DNA from: Hydrangea macrophylla
Lineage: Eukaryota; Streptophyta; Magnoliopsida; Cornales; Hydrangeaceae
Direction: 5' to 3'
DNA length: 64,000 nucleotides
NCBI GenBank assembly: GCA_033977485.1
Contig: CM066984.1
Span: forward strand, 47,708,100 to 47,772,099
The notes under the pieces are model-generated. The model did no database searches. It was not told where the DNA came from and saw nothing but the letters and a program-made list of their open reading frames with translations. Shown piece after piece: positions 21,401 to 31,591 of this stretch (position 1 is the stretch's first letter; each line of letters starts with the position of its first letter). Both the position numbers and the translations under genes were made by a program.

Positions 21401-23091
21401 CTCATGTTTCTTTTTTGCTCAACCTCACTTTTTAGTTTCAGTTGGTCCTCATAGACCTGTTTTGGGGTTAAAGGAGCAAGCTTGATTGTTTTCCCATCTT
21501 TTTCAAAGCTATATCGGTTCCTAAACCCATCATGCATCACTCTCCTATCATACTGCCACGGCCTCCCCAACAAAATATGGCCAGCATGCATAGGAACTAC
21601 ATCACAAAGCACCTCGTCACTATACCTCCCAATAGAGAAGGCCACCAAAACCTGCTTACTGACCTTAACCTCTCCACACTCATTCAACCACTGCAACTTA
21701 TAAGGTCTAGGATGCTTCAGCAAAGGTAAGTTCAACTTCTCAACTAAAGTGGTACTAGCTACATTGGTGCAACTTCCCCCGTCTATAATCATACTACACA
21801 CCTTGTTATTTACATAGCATCTAGTATGAAATATGTTTTCTCTCTGCTGCTCCATATCATCTACCTTCATTTGTGTATTGAGAGCACGCCTGGCAACAAG
21901 AGACTCACCTTCTACGGGGTATTCCAATCCATCATCATCACTAGCATCAGATACTCCATCACTATCGTCTTCACCTTCAGTCATCACCTCCCCATTGTCA
22001 TGCATAATCATCACCCGCTTGTTTGGACATTGAGACGCTATATGCCCCAAACCCAAACATTTAAAACATTTGATATCTCTATTCCTTGAAGGTTGCAACT
22101 CTACCTTGGATTTGTTCTTGCTAGTCCCCTCATCTTTTTCTTTAGGTGGTTCGGTCTTTCCCTTTACTACAGCTCGGTCATTCCTTTCCCACTTTGGTTT
22201 CCAAGGAGTGCTAGAAACTGAAGTATACCTTGCTGCCCCCTTTCTTTTTAATTGCCTCTCCACCTTCATAGCCATGTGCACCATGTCCTCTACCTCCACA
22301 TAATGCTGCAACTCAACTACATTGGCTATATCCCTATTCAAACCACTTAAAAATCTAGCCATTGTGGCCTCTCTATCCTCCTCTACATTAGCCCGAATCA
22401 TAGCCACCTCCATCTCCTTATGGTATTCCTCCACACTCCGGGACCCTTGTGAAAGGTTTTGTAACTTTTGGTAGAGGTCTCTGTAGTAGTGGCTAGGTAC
22501 AAAACGCTTCCTCATGAGAGCTTTCAGCTCACCCCATGTTTCTACAGGTCTTTCATGATTCCTCCTCCGATTGGTCACTAATTGATCCCACCAAATAATT
22601 GCATAATCAGTGAATTCAATTACTGCCAGCTTCACCTTCTTCTCCTCTGAGTAGTTGTGACAATCAAAAATCAACTCTATTTTCTTCTCCCACTCTAAAT
22701 ACACTTCAGGGTCATTCCTCCCTTGGAAAGATGGTATTTTCATTTTGATGCTCCCAAGGTTCCTATCTACCCCATCTCGACCCCTTGGATTCCCCCTAGG
22801 TCCTCTTCCACGCCTACCTCCTCTAGGTCTACCCATTCCTCCCCTACCAACATCAGATACTACATCTTCCTCATCCTCTTCATCTTCTTCAATCTCATAC
22901 TCATTTTCAACTCTAGGCTCACGCCTCCTCCCATCACGCCCACCTTGCAGATTTTGAATCACTACATCTTGTTGATCCATCCTATCCCGTACCTCCCCCA
23001 ACACCAAATTTAACCGTTCAAACTGTCGTTGCATGGCCTGCAACATAAAGGTTGTGTTATCTGCCTCCCCTCTAAGTGTTGAGTCATCCAT
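18268..23091 (-). CDS. Ty3/gypsy Gag-Pol polyprotein of G4
   Basis: The polyprotein is 1607 residues from the ATG at 23091 (MDDSTLRGE). The ATG is preferred over the upstream in-frame TTG because Gag copies in G3 align there. Order, with rough positions: acidic and [12 protein letters not shown] basic region (70-105), capsid (110-270), zinc knuckle [14 protein letters not shown] (about 340), protease with IIDGGSCTN (about 435), a Lys/Glu-rich linker (about 545-605), reverse transcriptase with YFDDILVYS (about 845). RNase H follows (CDASGIGIG about 990, HTDHES about 1055), then integrase HHCC (about 1165-1215) and a D-D-x35-E core (about 1245, 1305, 1341), then GDWVWVH and GPFQILEKI. The last 76 residues ([15 protein letters not shown]) are encoded in the 3' LTR. 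No chromodomain is visible. Gag, cDNA synthesis and integration would all come from this one frame after protease cleavage. Confidence 0.97.
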   Translation of the reverse strand: MDDSTLRGEADNTTFMLQAMQRQFERLNLVLGEVRDRMDQQDVVIQNLQGGRDGRRREPRVENEYEIEEDEEDEEDVVSDVGRGGMGRPRGGRRGRGPRGNPRGRDGVDRNLGSIKMKIPSFQGRNDPEVYLEWEKKIELIFDCHNYSEEKKVKLAVIEFTDYAIIWWDQLVTNRRRNHERPVETWGELKALMRKRFVPSHYYRDLYQKLQNLSQGSRSVEEYHKEMEVAMIRANVEEDREATMARFLSGLNRDIANVVELQHYVEVEDMVHMAMKVERQLKRKGAARYTSVSSTPWKPKWERNDRAVVKGKTEPPKEKDEGTSKNKSKVELQPSRNRDIKCFKCLGLGHIASQCPNKRVMIMHDNGEVMTEGEDDSDGVSDASDDDGLEYPVEGESLVARRALNTQMKVDDMEQQRENIFHTRCYVNNKVCSMIIDGGSCTNVASTTLVEKLNLPLLKHPRPYKLQWLNECGEVKVSKQVLVAFSIGRYSDEVLCDVVPMHAGHILLGRPWQYDRRVMHDGFRNRYSFEKDGKTIKLAPLTPKQVYEDQLKLKSEVEQKRNMREKKNESEREISRKRESEKENSEMGENKEKGVESREKKERESVERKEKTKLSFYAKESEVKRAFLANQPVILLVYKECYLNLDETNQSLPSLAVSLLQEFEDVFPEEMPSGLPPIRGIEHQIDLVPGAVIPNRPAYRSNPEETKELQRQVEDLMSKGYVKESMSPCAVPVLLVPKKDGTWRMCVDCRAVNNITVKYRHPIPRLDDMLDELHGSCIFSKIDLKSGYHQIRMKEGDEWKTAFKTKYGLYEWLVMPFGLTNAPSTFMRLMNHVLRAFIGKFVVVYFDDILVYSKNLNEHIEHLRCVFGVLKSEKLYANFKKCTFCMEKVVFLGYVVSTEGIEVDEEKVKAIREWPTPKGITEVRSFHGLASFYRRFVKDFSTLAAPLTEIIKKNVGFHWGIEQENAFATIKERLCSAPVLALPDFNKTFEIECDASGIGIGAVLMQDRRPIAFFSEKLSGAALNYPTYDKELYALVRSLETWQHYLWPKEFVIHTDHESLKHLKGQGKLNKRHARWMEYIETFPYVIRYKQGKENIVADALSRRHVLLTSMSAKMLGFEYVKDMYASDADFSNVYLACDKAAFGKFFKHDGYLFKESKLCVPHCSMRELLVREAHGGGLMGHFGVRKTLEILHEHFFWPRMRRDVIRICGRCITCRRAKSKVLPHGLYTPLPVPSEPWVDISMDFVLGLPRTKRGRDSIFVVVDRFSKMAHFIPCHKTDDATNIADLFFKEIVRLHGMPRSIVSDRDVKFLSYFWKVLWGKLGTKLLFSTTCHPQTDGQTEVVNRTLTQLLRTVIQKNLKTWEDCLPFIEFAYNRSMHTTTSHSPFEIVYGFNPLTPLDLMPLPVDVRSSLDGHQKAELVKSIHERVRLQIAQKNEKFASQANKGRKRVTFEPGDWVWVHLRKERFPTHRRTKLHPRGDGPFQILEKINDNTYKVDLPGEYNVSASFNVSDLSPFDVGDDSRSNPFEERGNDGNHSGPKLKDDHLQVPDGPITRSRAKKINEAMQGLVQSTWEKFRNLLCKAPTFNMGLKEEESVLVHVIQATEGVE
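18500..18513 (-). promoter_or_regulatory. polypurine tract of G4
   Basis: On the minus strand this reads gaggagagggggaa and directly precedes the 3' LTR. It is identical to the tract in G2. Confidence 0.92.
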
Positions 23092-23650
23092 TTTAATGTG
23101 CTGCAAAACAAGAATATTAGTGGTAAAACCTCACACACTCCCTTACGTGTTTACGCTCAAAAATTGTCACTCCACTCGTGTTTCACTCTGATTGGCTTTT
23201 TCCCGAAATTAGTCTCACACACTCTTGCCTTTTACCTCAATTGTTTTCCCTTTCAAGTTCTTTCAAGAACTAAGTGAACTAAATCAAGACACGACCTTGT
23301 TTTATCCCAGCCAGCAATAGATTCTAGAAACAAGGAAGTAATAAAAAAAAAAAAAAAAAAATGACACGGATCTCAAGAAAATATACGACGAGGGCAAACG
23401 AAACAAGAAATCAGATTTCGAGAGGAATAATAAAAAAAAAAAATCACGAATATATATATATTTTTTTTTGAATATGAGCCAATTGAAGATGGAAACAAAG
23501 TTTATCCCAAGAAACAGCGATCACAGAAGATAGGTTTCGAACAGCACAAAAATCGAATTTTTTCGGAAATTTTTTTCACACTATGGAGTAAGATCAGTTT
23601 CGGACTCCTTAGACCATGGACAATGCAAAACGAACAAAAAAATTTAAGCC

Positions 23651-23694
<44 letters not shown>

Positions 23695-24075
23695 CGCGGC
23701 TTACCGATCTCTTCTCTTCCCTTTCTTTTTTTTTTCTCCTCTTTTCTTTTCTTTTGTTTTTTTTTTTTTTGTTTTTTTTTTTGGTTTTTTTTTTGAATAA
23801 TTAGGGCGACTTCACAGTTCACGTTCGTAACCCTAAATCACGAGGATGAACGAACACGAAGTAGCAAGAGACAAAACAAAAAATCGCAGATCAGATTCGT
23901 ACCCTAAACACGAAATTCCAGATCGTAATCAAGAACACGAATGCGAACACGAACACGAATTGAATAGAAAGACGAGATGAAACAAGATCACGAAAATAAC
24001 AGAACAGAAAAAAAAATGAAACAGAAACAAGAACACGAAATAAAATGGATAAATCAGACCTGATTTGGAGCCTAA
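23092..24075 (-). other. G4 5' leader
   Basis: This noncoding leader of about 980 bases lies between the PBS and the Gag start. It contains a run of 40 T (23653-23692), further T-rich blocks (23727-23794), a TA-rich stretch and GAACAC repeats (about 23932-23958). I see no open frame of interest. The long homopolymers are places where assembly errors are likely. Confidence 0.85.
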
Positions 24076-24087
24076 GCTCTGATACCA
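24076..24087 (-). promoter_or_regulatory. primer-binding site of G4
   Basis: Minus-strand TGGTATCAGAGC, two bases from the LTR, fits initiator tRNA-Met priming. Confidence 0.95.
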
Positions 24088-24089
24088 AA

Positions 24090-24774
24090 TGATGTGAACC
24101 CGTGGAATTGATATTCCTTGAACCCACGATCAGATTGTAATTCACCCAAGAAAGCCAACAATCAAGTCACAGGGATGATCTAGACCCGTTGAAATCCTGT
24201 TTCAAGAACCCAGATTTGGTGAACGCCACAAAGGAAATGCCTTTGATAAGTTCGAATTGTTCAATCAAGAACAAGCAGAGAAAACTGAATAGCTCTCCAG
24301 AAAATAAATTTCATTAACATTCTATCCCCAAGCTGCTACAAAGTTCTTTCTTTTAATCCCTTCTAAGAAACCCTTGGGCCAAAAAGGCCTTCAACGAAAA
24401 TCAAAAGACATGGGCTAAATACTCAAGCCCAAAACAACTTAAACTGCATGTTTAAAGCTAAATAAATGTCTACTTAAAAAAATAGGCCCACATGCCAAAA
24501 CCATAGAAACATAAAAATTAAAGTCTATAAAAACCCAATAAGCTATTCCACCCCTTCTGTAGCTTGTATCACATGAACTAGAACTGATTCTTCTTCCTTC
24601 AAGCCCATGTTAAATGTTGGGGCCTTGCATAATAAGTTTCTGAACTTTTCCCAAGTGGATTGCACCAGTCCTTGCATTGCTTCGTTGATCTTCTTAGCTC
24701 TTGACCTTGTGATTGGCCCATCTGGAACTTGCAAATGATCATCTTTAAGTTTTGGTCCACTATGGTTCCCATCA
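24090..24774 (-). repeat. 5' LTR of G4 (685 bp)
   Basis: It has the same edges as the 3' copy and retains the 24 bp missing there (about 24102-24125). It is followed by the duplication actta and LINE L1 sequence. Confidence 0.96.
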
Positions 24775-24779
24775 ACTTA

Positions 24780-25630
24780 GGCCTATGGCTAGACCAATGA
24801 TTAGGCATAAAATTGGTAATGGGTGTGGTACTTTTCTCTGGTATGATAATTGGCATCCTATGGGTCCTATTTTGGACAGAGTCGGAATGCGTGTCCAATA
24901 TGATGCCGCCATCCCCCTAACTGCCAAAGTCTCTAAGGTTATTGATGGTAGTGAATGGAATTGGCCCCGTACAAACACTATTGAATTAATGGAACTTAGA
25001 GGCCAACTGCATTCTTTGCCTCTCCCTAATACTTCTAATGATGTGGTCCAATGGTTACCATCACCAAATAATGTGTTCTCTTCCACCAACACTTGGGAAC
25101 ATGTTCGTACTCATTATCCCAAAGTCCATTGGTATGGTCTTACTAAGTTCCCGGGTCATATCCCTCGCCATAGTTTTATCATGTGGTTGGCTATTCTTCG
25201 TAGATTATCCACACATGATAGAATTTATACATACACACCAAGACCTCTTGCTTGTGTTTTTTGTCACAAAAATTTGGAATCTCATGACCATTTATTCTTT
25301 AATTGCTCATATACTTCTTACGTGTGGCAGGGAGTGCTTAATAGGTTGGACGTCTCTCATTCCACCCCCTCATGGGATGTGCTTGTGGATTGGGCAGTGA
25401 ACAAGTGGAAAGGCAAGACTCCTTGGCAAGTTGTCCCTAAAATGTGCCTTGGTTTGGTTGTGTATCACATTTGGAAAGAAAGAAATGCACAAAGTTTTAA
25501 TTTTGAAGGGAAGACTAAGGAAAGAGTTTTACAAGACATTTGCCTTCAAGTTTCCTTACAGATAGAAGCTATATGGAAGAACAACCCCCATCTCCCTCAG
25601 TACATTGAAAGATGGACCATTACCCCATAA
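24780..25630 (+). pseudogene. L1 ORF2 fragment, zf-RVT and C-terminus
   Basis: The frame continues from 17838 (KL followed by RPMARPMIRHKIGNG) through WYDNWHPMGP, TNTWEHVRTHYPKVHW, IMWLAILRRLSTHDRI, CVFCHKNLESHDHLFFNCSY and PKMCLGLVVYHIWKERNAQSF. It stops at 25628-25630 after ERWTITP. It has no internal stop, so apart from its 5' truncation and the G4 insertion this LINE has been little damaged. It belongs to the L2/L3 subfamily (WKERNA rather than WRERNN). Confidence 0.9.
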
Positions 25631-25917
25631 GGGGGACACTGCATTGGCCTTGTTTTTGTCTTGATGAAGTTGGCTTGATGTAATTTGTGCTCTTTTGCCT
25701 TTGTTGGTTTGGTTGGTGCTCGATTTGTTAAGATGGGTTATTCTCTAGTTTTGTTGTAGATAATTCCCCATCTTTTGTTGCATTGTTTGGATGCATTTGT
25801 TTTGTGCTCATTGTTTATCCTGGGGTATGCCCCTTGTACTTTGTACAGTGCTGTTTGGCTTTTTTCGTTTAAATTAACCTTTTTTCCGAATTTTTTTTTT
25901 TTTTTATTCCAATAGCT

Positions 25918-26176
25918 TATTAACATTAAGAACTTTGGGGGGGAGGGGGGGGGGGGGTGGTGTTGGGAATACTTACCTGAGGAACTTAGAGGAGAGTTCT
26001 TCTTAATCTTCTGACCAAAAGTGGGTAAACCATTGACCAGATTTAGCTTAGAAGGCTACAAACTCTGACTTAGGGGACTAACATTGATCTTTATCTCCTG
26101 GCCTGAAATGGAAGTCAGCCTAGAAATAGAATCTGATGGGTTATTCTCTACCTATTCACTCTGTGTAAATTGGGTA
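25918..26176 (-). pseudogene. L0 ORF1 3' end and ORF2 start
   Basis: On the minus strand this reads toward the end of ORF1 (KKNSPLSSSGK-like codons). It then has a C-rich run (25937-25957, G on the plus strand, one interruption at 25944), and then TAATG, where the ORF1 stop and the ORF2 ATG share one A. ORF2 begins MLISYWN, continuing at 17412. The homopolymer may be a true expansion or an assembly error. The segment ends at 26176 against an LTR. Confidence 0.78.
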
Positions 26177-26508
26177 TGATATGAACCTCGCCAAGGATGA
26201 CAAGACCCAAACTCAAATATGGAACCCAAGAACACCCCAATCAGATTTGTATGAAAACCTCGACCCGTTGTTTACGACTGAAACAAGAACCTTGGTATAA
26301 CGAAGATGCCACAAACAGTGCTGGATTGCCAATTGATAAGTCATGATTGAACTCCACAAGAAATATCTTGATAAGTTCGAAAAGTTCTTTAAGAAAAAAA
26401 GAGAAAAACTCTTTCTAATTTTTATTTAATTTGTAAACTATCTATTACAAAACCCTAAAGCTGTTTAAAAAGATGAGATTTACATATTGGGCCTTAAGTC
26501 TTACACAT
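26177..26508 (-). repeat. gypsy LTR fragment
   Basis: The left edge TGATATGAACCTCGCC resembles the reversed LTR end of gypsy A (TGATACGAACCCCGCC). Words such as gaaccttggtata, gatgccaca and tgataagttcgaa occur in the same order as in that LTR. The fragment is interrupted by LINE sequence at about 26509, and its other end is not seen. It begins inside LINE L0, so it marks a gypsy or solo-LTR insertion there. Confidence 0.75.
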
Positions 26509-26810
26509 GACCACTCATTTTATGCTTGTCCTTATTCTTCCTTTATTTTGCAGTATTCAATGCACAGGTGTGGAATGAGGGGCAATGGAAATGATTGGGA
26601 CGGTACAGTCTTATGGATGTCTCAACAATGGAAGGGAAGAATTTTTGCCAAGTTATTCCCAGAATTTGCCTTGGTGTTGCTGTGTATGGCTTGTGGAAAG
26701 AAAGAAATAATAGGACTTTCAAGCATTCTTCAAGTCCTAAGGAAGGCTTGCTTTAGTCTCTAGTTGCTCAAATAAATGCTTTAGTCCCAGAATTTTGTCC
26801 TAATATTGAT
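26509..26810 (+). pseudogene. degenerate LINE ORF2 C-terminus scrap
   Basis: The frame DHSFYACPYSSFILQYSMHRCGMRGNGNDWDGTVLWMSQQWKGR matches the zf-RVT end of LINE ORF2 (DSHSHLFFDCDYSKFIWQELMLRC ... WDSTIHWMIQHWKGK). A shift near 26640 is followed by KEIIGLSSIL-like out-of-frame sequence. The right limit is uncertain because L2 begins within about 30 bases. There is no 3' tail or duplication, so it was truncated by the arrival of L2 or by a deletion. Confidence 0.72.
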
Positions 26811-26819
26811 GTTATAACC

Positions 26820-29374
26820 CAAAATTGGTGTGGGAGATGAACAAATAGTTGATCTATCAAGGATCAACCGCTACGAACTTTCAGAGGATGACCTTGAACT
26901 TCATGAGGAATGGGAAGAAAACACCTCAGATTCATCATGCCATGAAGAGAGAGAAACTAGGGTTCAGAGGAAGGGTCATCACCAACGCTTTTGCAAGCTT
27001 CAGGACTCTAACGAAATCCTAAAAAAGAAGAAACAGGACCCAGTTTATTATGATCTGCCTGCTGCTAATAAACTAATCTGTAAGCTTCAAAATGAGATTC
27101 AAGGGTTGAAAAAGACTCACCAGACCTCTCTCATTGTTCGGTTACCCCGAAGGATTCCATTCGCAGGTAACATTGGCAATATTGGAAACCCTAAACCTAG
27201 GTCCTTATGTTGGAGAGCTAAAACAGAAGGATCTAAGTCTGACTCTGAAGTTCCCATTATTAAGTCTTCGGTTCATTGTATGAAAAATTCAAAGTCTGAT
27301 ATTGAGGATATCGATATTGCGGATGGGGTTTCTTTTACTAATTATCCATTAGATTTTGGTTACAACAAGAAGAACAAGACCAATAGTGATGATAGTACTG
27401 GCTTTGATTCTAATAACCCTAACAACACTAGCACCGAGAGGTTTGTGGGAGGTGTCAGCTACGCGCCTATACATACTCCTTTAAGCCATAGGCACGAACG
27501 GTCATATTGAGTATTTAAATATTTAAAAGGGTATGGAGAGTCACGTGGGCTTACCAGCCTTTCCCTTAAAACCCAGACCTTTGTCCACTCAGCCACGCAA
27601 CTTGCATGGCCTTTCGGGAAGTAAACAACATGCGGCAACTTCCTCCAGCAATTTCTTGGTTGATACTCCCAAGCCACTTAATGCGTCAGTCATGGCTAAT
27701 CCCACCTTTTTAGGAGGCGTGTCTACCCCTTCTCTGTTATAGGATAGTGTTACATCACATGTGGAGATAGGCAAAACTGATAAGAGTGGGCCCCATCCGC
27801 ATGGTATTAGCAGCGGTGCCCCTCATGGCTCGGCTCCTCCTTTAAACCAAGCTAATCAGCTTGGTGGCTCTACTCAGACTAAAACGTGGGCTTCTATTTT
27901 ACAACCTAAGGTTGCAGTTAAAATTAAACTAAAGCACAACAGGAACATGGACCGCATCAGGATCAGTATGCCTAAAGAAATTGTTGATGAAGTGAGCAAG
28001 GCTTGGGAAAATACTCTAGTGGGATATTTCATTGGTAAAAGATTGCCTTATACGTTGGTTAAAATTGCTTCTGCCAGATTATGGGATAAGGTTGGTCTTC
28101 AGGACATGATTGCCACGGACTCAGGGTATTTCTTCTTTAAATTTCACTCCAAAGAAGAAAGTGATGCAGTGCTCGAAGGAGGCCCTTGGCATATAGCTGG
28201 GCAACCTGTTATTTTGAAGAATTGGCATGTTGGTCTGGAACTACATAAAGAAGCTCAATCAACTATACCAATTTGGGTCAATATCTACAACATCCCACTA
28301 GAATATTGGAACCCTGAAGGATTCAGCTACATTGCTAGTGCCATAGGGAAACCATTACATGTTCACAAGATGACAGCTTCTTGCCGAAGGATCTCATATG
28401 CGAGAATTTGTGTTGAGGTTGATGCTGAATTTGAGTTAGTCAAGGACTTTGACATTGAGTTTGAAGACCCAAGTAGTGGGGAACCAACCATCATCTCATT
28501 GAAAGTTGAATATCAATGGAGTCCTATTAGATATGCCAAATGCAAGAAATTTGGTCATGACTGCTTGAAGAGATCCAAACCCTCAAGTTCCAATTACCAA
28601 CATCCGAAAGTACAAACAGACCCAACAGATGGGACTTGGATGATTAAAGACAAAGGGAAAATTGTTGTTGCAGATTACCCTTCATGCACTAATATTATGG
28701 AAAACCTTAGCCCCCCTGAGATTGAAGACCCAAAGCCATATCAGGGAAAAGGAAAGGAAACTCTATCTCCTAAGCATCAAGATCCAAACTTAATAGATAG
28801 AACAACTCATACTAGGGGTGAGGTGCAAGCACCTAATCCGAGTGCCATCTACGAGTCTGAGTTCTCTGGAAACAATCAGTTTAAAGCTTTGGAAGCATCT
28901 ATAGTTGATCAAGGGATAATAGATATGCAGGAAAATACAGACAAGGCTCAGGATGCTAAGGCTTTGGGTTCTCCTGGTATTCTCAATACTTCTTCTCCAA
29001 TTGAGGACATTGAGCTGAATATTGGTGGAAAAACACAGCACCCTTGTGAAACTTCTCCAGATTGTAATGGAAATCTGACACCTCTATCTGAAGAAGATGA
29101 GACTATGGATCAATCCAAGAAAAATGCTAGAAATGTAGTGATCTCTATACAGACTAATCCGGATGGACAAGGCAATGAAAGAGGGGTAGATGATGCAAAG
29201 CCATTAGAACTTTCAGAAGGACAAGGATTAGTGACTCCCATTACTCCCGTACAGGTCTCTCTCTCTCCCTCCTCCTCTAAATCTCAGTCCCCTCACAAAA
29301 TTACTCAGCAAGGAAAGAGGAATAAGATAAATAGTTCCTCAGGTAAAAGACGACACCCCTTTAAACGTACTTAA
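26820..29374 (+). pseudogene. L2 ORF1 (DUF4283, zinc knuckle), broken
   Basis: The N-terminal region shows VGDEQIVDLSRINRYELSEDDLELHEEWEE, typical of these ORF1 proteins, and is open to 27510. It then shifts frame, with a stop at 27740-27742. From 27761 a 537-codon frame holds TWASILQP, the DUF4283 region (ARLWDKVGLQDMIATDSGYFFFKF, EGGPWHIAGQPVILKNW, IYNIPLEYWN, IGKPLHV) and the knuckle. The knuckle reads YAKCKKFGHDC, so its first Cys is lost. ORF1 ends KRRHPFKRT with TAATG joining ORF2. ORF1 proteins bind LINE RNA; this one is incomplete. Confidence 0.88.
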
Positions 29375-30619
29375 TGAATATCGGATGTTGGAATATTAGG
29401 GGCCTTAATCAAATTTCAAAACAAATGGAAATTTCCAAATTTGTTATTTCTAATCATATTGATGTGTTGGGAATTACTGAATCCAAAGTTAGAATGCCTA
29501 ACCAAGACAATATACAAAAAAGAATTCTTCCTAGTTGGAATTTTGTCACTAATAGCCAACCAAATTCGGTGGATAGAATTTGGGTTGGCTGGAACCCAAA
29601 CAAAGTTTCTTCAACTGTTTTGAAAAACACTAAGCAGCTTATTCCTGTATCAATCCAAGATATTAATATGTCTACTTCCTTTGAAGCTTCTTTTGTTTAT
29701 GGTTTTAATACTATCCAAGACAGAAGAAGTCTGTGGGCTGATATCAAGTCCATATCAGCCTCCATTGGTCACATTCCCTGGATTACTCTTGGTGACTTCA
29801 ACGCGGTTCTTAACTCTAATGAGAAGTTTGGGAGTAATCCTGGGAAAGACCAAGGGGCTGAGGAATTTAATGCGTGTGTGAATGCCTCTTGCCTTGTAGA
29901 TCTTCGGTTCATAGGAATTTACTTCACTTGGAGCACTAGCAGGTACAAGGAAGACCAAGGGACAGAGCTCTAGTCAATCAAGATTGGCTAGGCAAATTTC
30001 CCTCAGCCTATGCTCAGTTTTTCCCCTCTGGTATTTCTGATCATTCTCCTATTCTTGTGAAAATGGATAATTCTAGTAGAAGGAAAGGCCACACCTTTAA
30101 ATTCTATAATTATTGGACCTCTTTGGAGAAATTTGATGACTTAGTTAAAAACTCTTGGGCCAATAATGTTGAAGGTAACTACCAATTCCAATTATGTAAA
30201 AAACTTAAGATTCTCAAAACGGATCTTAAAAAATTTTCCAAAGATTCTATAGGTAGAGAAAAGTTGCATGCTGACGAATCTAGAGAAAGCCTTATGCAAT
30301 GTCAAAGATTATTAGATGATCACCCGCATGACTTAACCATAAAAGCTCTAGAACGTCACCTCATGGGTGTGTTTCTTGAAGCTATTCGTGTGGAAGAGGA
30401 AGTAATGCGACAAAAATCTAGAGTCCAATGGCTTGAAGCGAGGGATAAGAACACCACTTTCTTTCACCAATCCATCAAAAATCGTCGAAATAGAAAACGG
30501 ATTGTGTTGCTCCTCCTACCTAATGGAGAACCGACAAAAAATGACAGTGAAGCCCAATAGGAAGCCATTAGCTATTTTAAAACTATGCTTGGTACACCTG
30601 CTGCTAACAATTACCCTAG
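29374..30619 (+). pseudogene. L2 ORF2, endonuclease region
   Basis: ORF2 starts with MNIGCWNIRGLNQISKQMEI, then VLGITESKVRM, FEASFVYGF and ITLGDFNAVL. A shift near 29950 (YKEDQGTEL) removes the region before LVNQDWL; the SDHSP site follows in another frame (FPSGISDHSPILVKMDN). The frame from 30057 runs to a stop at 30558-30560 in DSEAQ. The segment is cut at 30619 by a minus-strand LINE fragment inserted within NNYPS. Confidence 0.88.
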
Positions 30620-31099
30620 TTTTTTTTTTTTTTTTCGGAAAACTGGTTAATAAATCCAAAAAAAAGGGGACAAATGTACAAGGGGCATACCCCAGGATAT
30701 ACAATGAGCACAAAAAAGTGGAAAGACACCACCTGCAACAAAAAAACTGGGATGAAACAATATCACATTGTGAAAACAATTGATACTTTGTCATCCCATG
30801 AGTACATCAAATGAGCCAAAACTCAAAAACTCAAGATACCTAAGCTATATAAAAACCATTACATTAACAAATGCAATCACAACCAAAGAGCAAAAAGGCA
30901 AATCCATGCAAAGGAACATCAGGCCCAGATGGATAAGTAATCTGGGAGTTTCGGGTCCCTGCTCCACTTAATCTGCACTTGCTCGAAGATGGTCCTAACA
31001 ATGTCATTAATGATCCTATCTCGTGGTTTACTTTGCTGATTGAAGATCCGAGCATTTCGTTCCCTCCATATGGCGTAGACCATGGTTCCCATGCAAAGG
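30620..31099 (-). mobile_element. 480-bp LINE 3'-end fragment in L2
   Basis: It is flanked by aacaattaccctag (30606-30619 and 31100-31113). On the minus strand it has the last ORF2 codons (MVYAIWRERNARIFNQQSKPRDRI ... LPDYLSIWA, stop at 30919), a 3' UTR, the GGGG-TATG-CCCC hairpin (30681-30692 on the complementary strand) and the ttttccg end with 15 A. Confidence 0.93.
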
Positions 31100-31113
31100 A
31101 ACAATTACCCTAG

Positions 31114-31562
31114 TTATAGTGTGCTAAGGAATATTATCCATAAAAGGATCCCCACGGAAGCTTTTTCTAGTATGGATAATATTCCTAGTGATCTCGAGAT
31201 CAAAGAGGCTATGTTTAGCATCCATAGTAACAAAGCTCCGGGTCCTGATGGTTATAATGCTCATTTTTTTTAAAGAAACTTGGAATATTACCGGTACCCT
31301 TGTTACCCTTGTTACTCTTGCTATTAAAGAATTTTTTATCCATGGAGAACTTTTGGGAGAGTCCAATGCTACAATTATTGCACTTATTCCTAAAATTTCA
31401 AATCCTTCTAAAATGGGTGATTTTCGTCCTATTTCGTGTTGCAACACCATTTATAAATGTATATCTAAAATCATTACAAAAAGAATCCAACTTATCCTTC
31501 CCAATCTTGTGGATAATGCCCAATCTGCTTTTATCAAGGGTCGAAAAATTAGTGATAATATT
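31114..31562 (+). pseudogene. L2 ORF2, reverse transcriptase 5' part
   Basis: The frames contain IIHKRIPTEAFSSMDNIPSDLEIKEAMF, NKAPGPDGYNAHFF and, after a shift at about 31270 and an in-frame duplication of TLVTLVT-like codons, SNATIIALIPKISNPSKMGDFRPISCCNTIYKC and SAFIKGRKISDNI. The DFRPISCCN and AFIKGRKISDN motifs are the N-terminal RT blocks. The remainder resumes at 53621. Confidence 0.88.
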
Positions 31563-31591
31563 GCTTTTATCAAGGGTCGAAAAATTAGTGA

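Larger units (their letters stand above)
17839..24774 (-). mobile_element. intact Ty3/gypsy retrotransposon G4 (6936 bp)
   Basis: All parts of an autonomous element are present on the minus strand: 5' LTR (24774 to 24090), PBS, leader, a single open gag-pol frame, polypurine tract and 3' LTR (18499 to 17839). The 5-bp duplication actta (17834-17838 and 24775-24779) flanks it. Comparing the two LTRs by eye shows one substitution (near 18044 versus 24321) and one 24-bp deletion in the 3' LTR. The insertion is therefore very recent. It sits inside LINE L1. Confidence 0.97.
17413..25905 (+). mobile_element. 5'-truncated LINE L1, split by gypsy G4
   Basis: The LINE pieces at 17413-17838 and 24780-25905 join in frame when G4 and one copy of its duplication (actta) are removed. 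The whole insertion is bounded by attccaatagct (17401-17412, 25906-25917). It starts in the ORF2 RT-thumb region. The 3' end carries GGGG-TATG-CCCC (25822-25833) and TGTAC-TTT-GTACA, then ttttttccgaa followed by 15 T where other copies have poly(A). Confidence 0.92.
16634..26176 (-). mobile_element. L1-type LINE L0 (outer host), split in pieces
   Basis: A minus-strand LINE is present as ORF1 end plus ORF2 start (25918-26176) and as the ORF2 endonuclease region (16634-17412). The two pieces were one sequence before L1 inserted: the 12-bp word attccaatagct occurs at both edges (17401-17412 and 25906-25917). G3 inserted on its left, and an LTR begins on its right at 26177. The remainder is outside the window. 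Confidence 0.85.

Noticed and set aside
23930..23965. CRISPR-like array in the GAACAC repeats
   Set aside because: The units are six bases long with no spacers; this is a simple tandem repeat in a plant retroelement leader.
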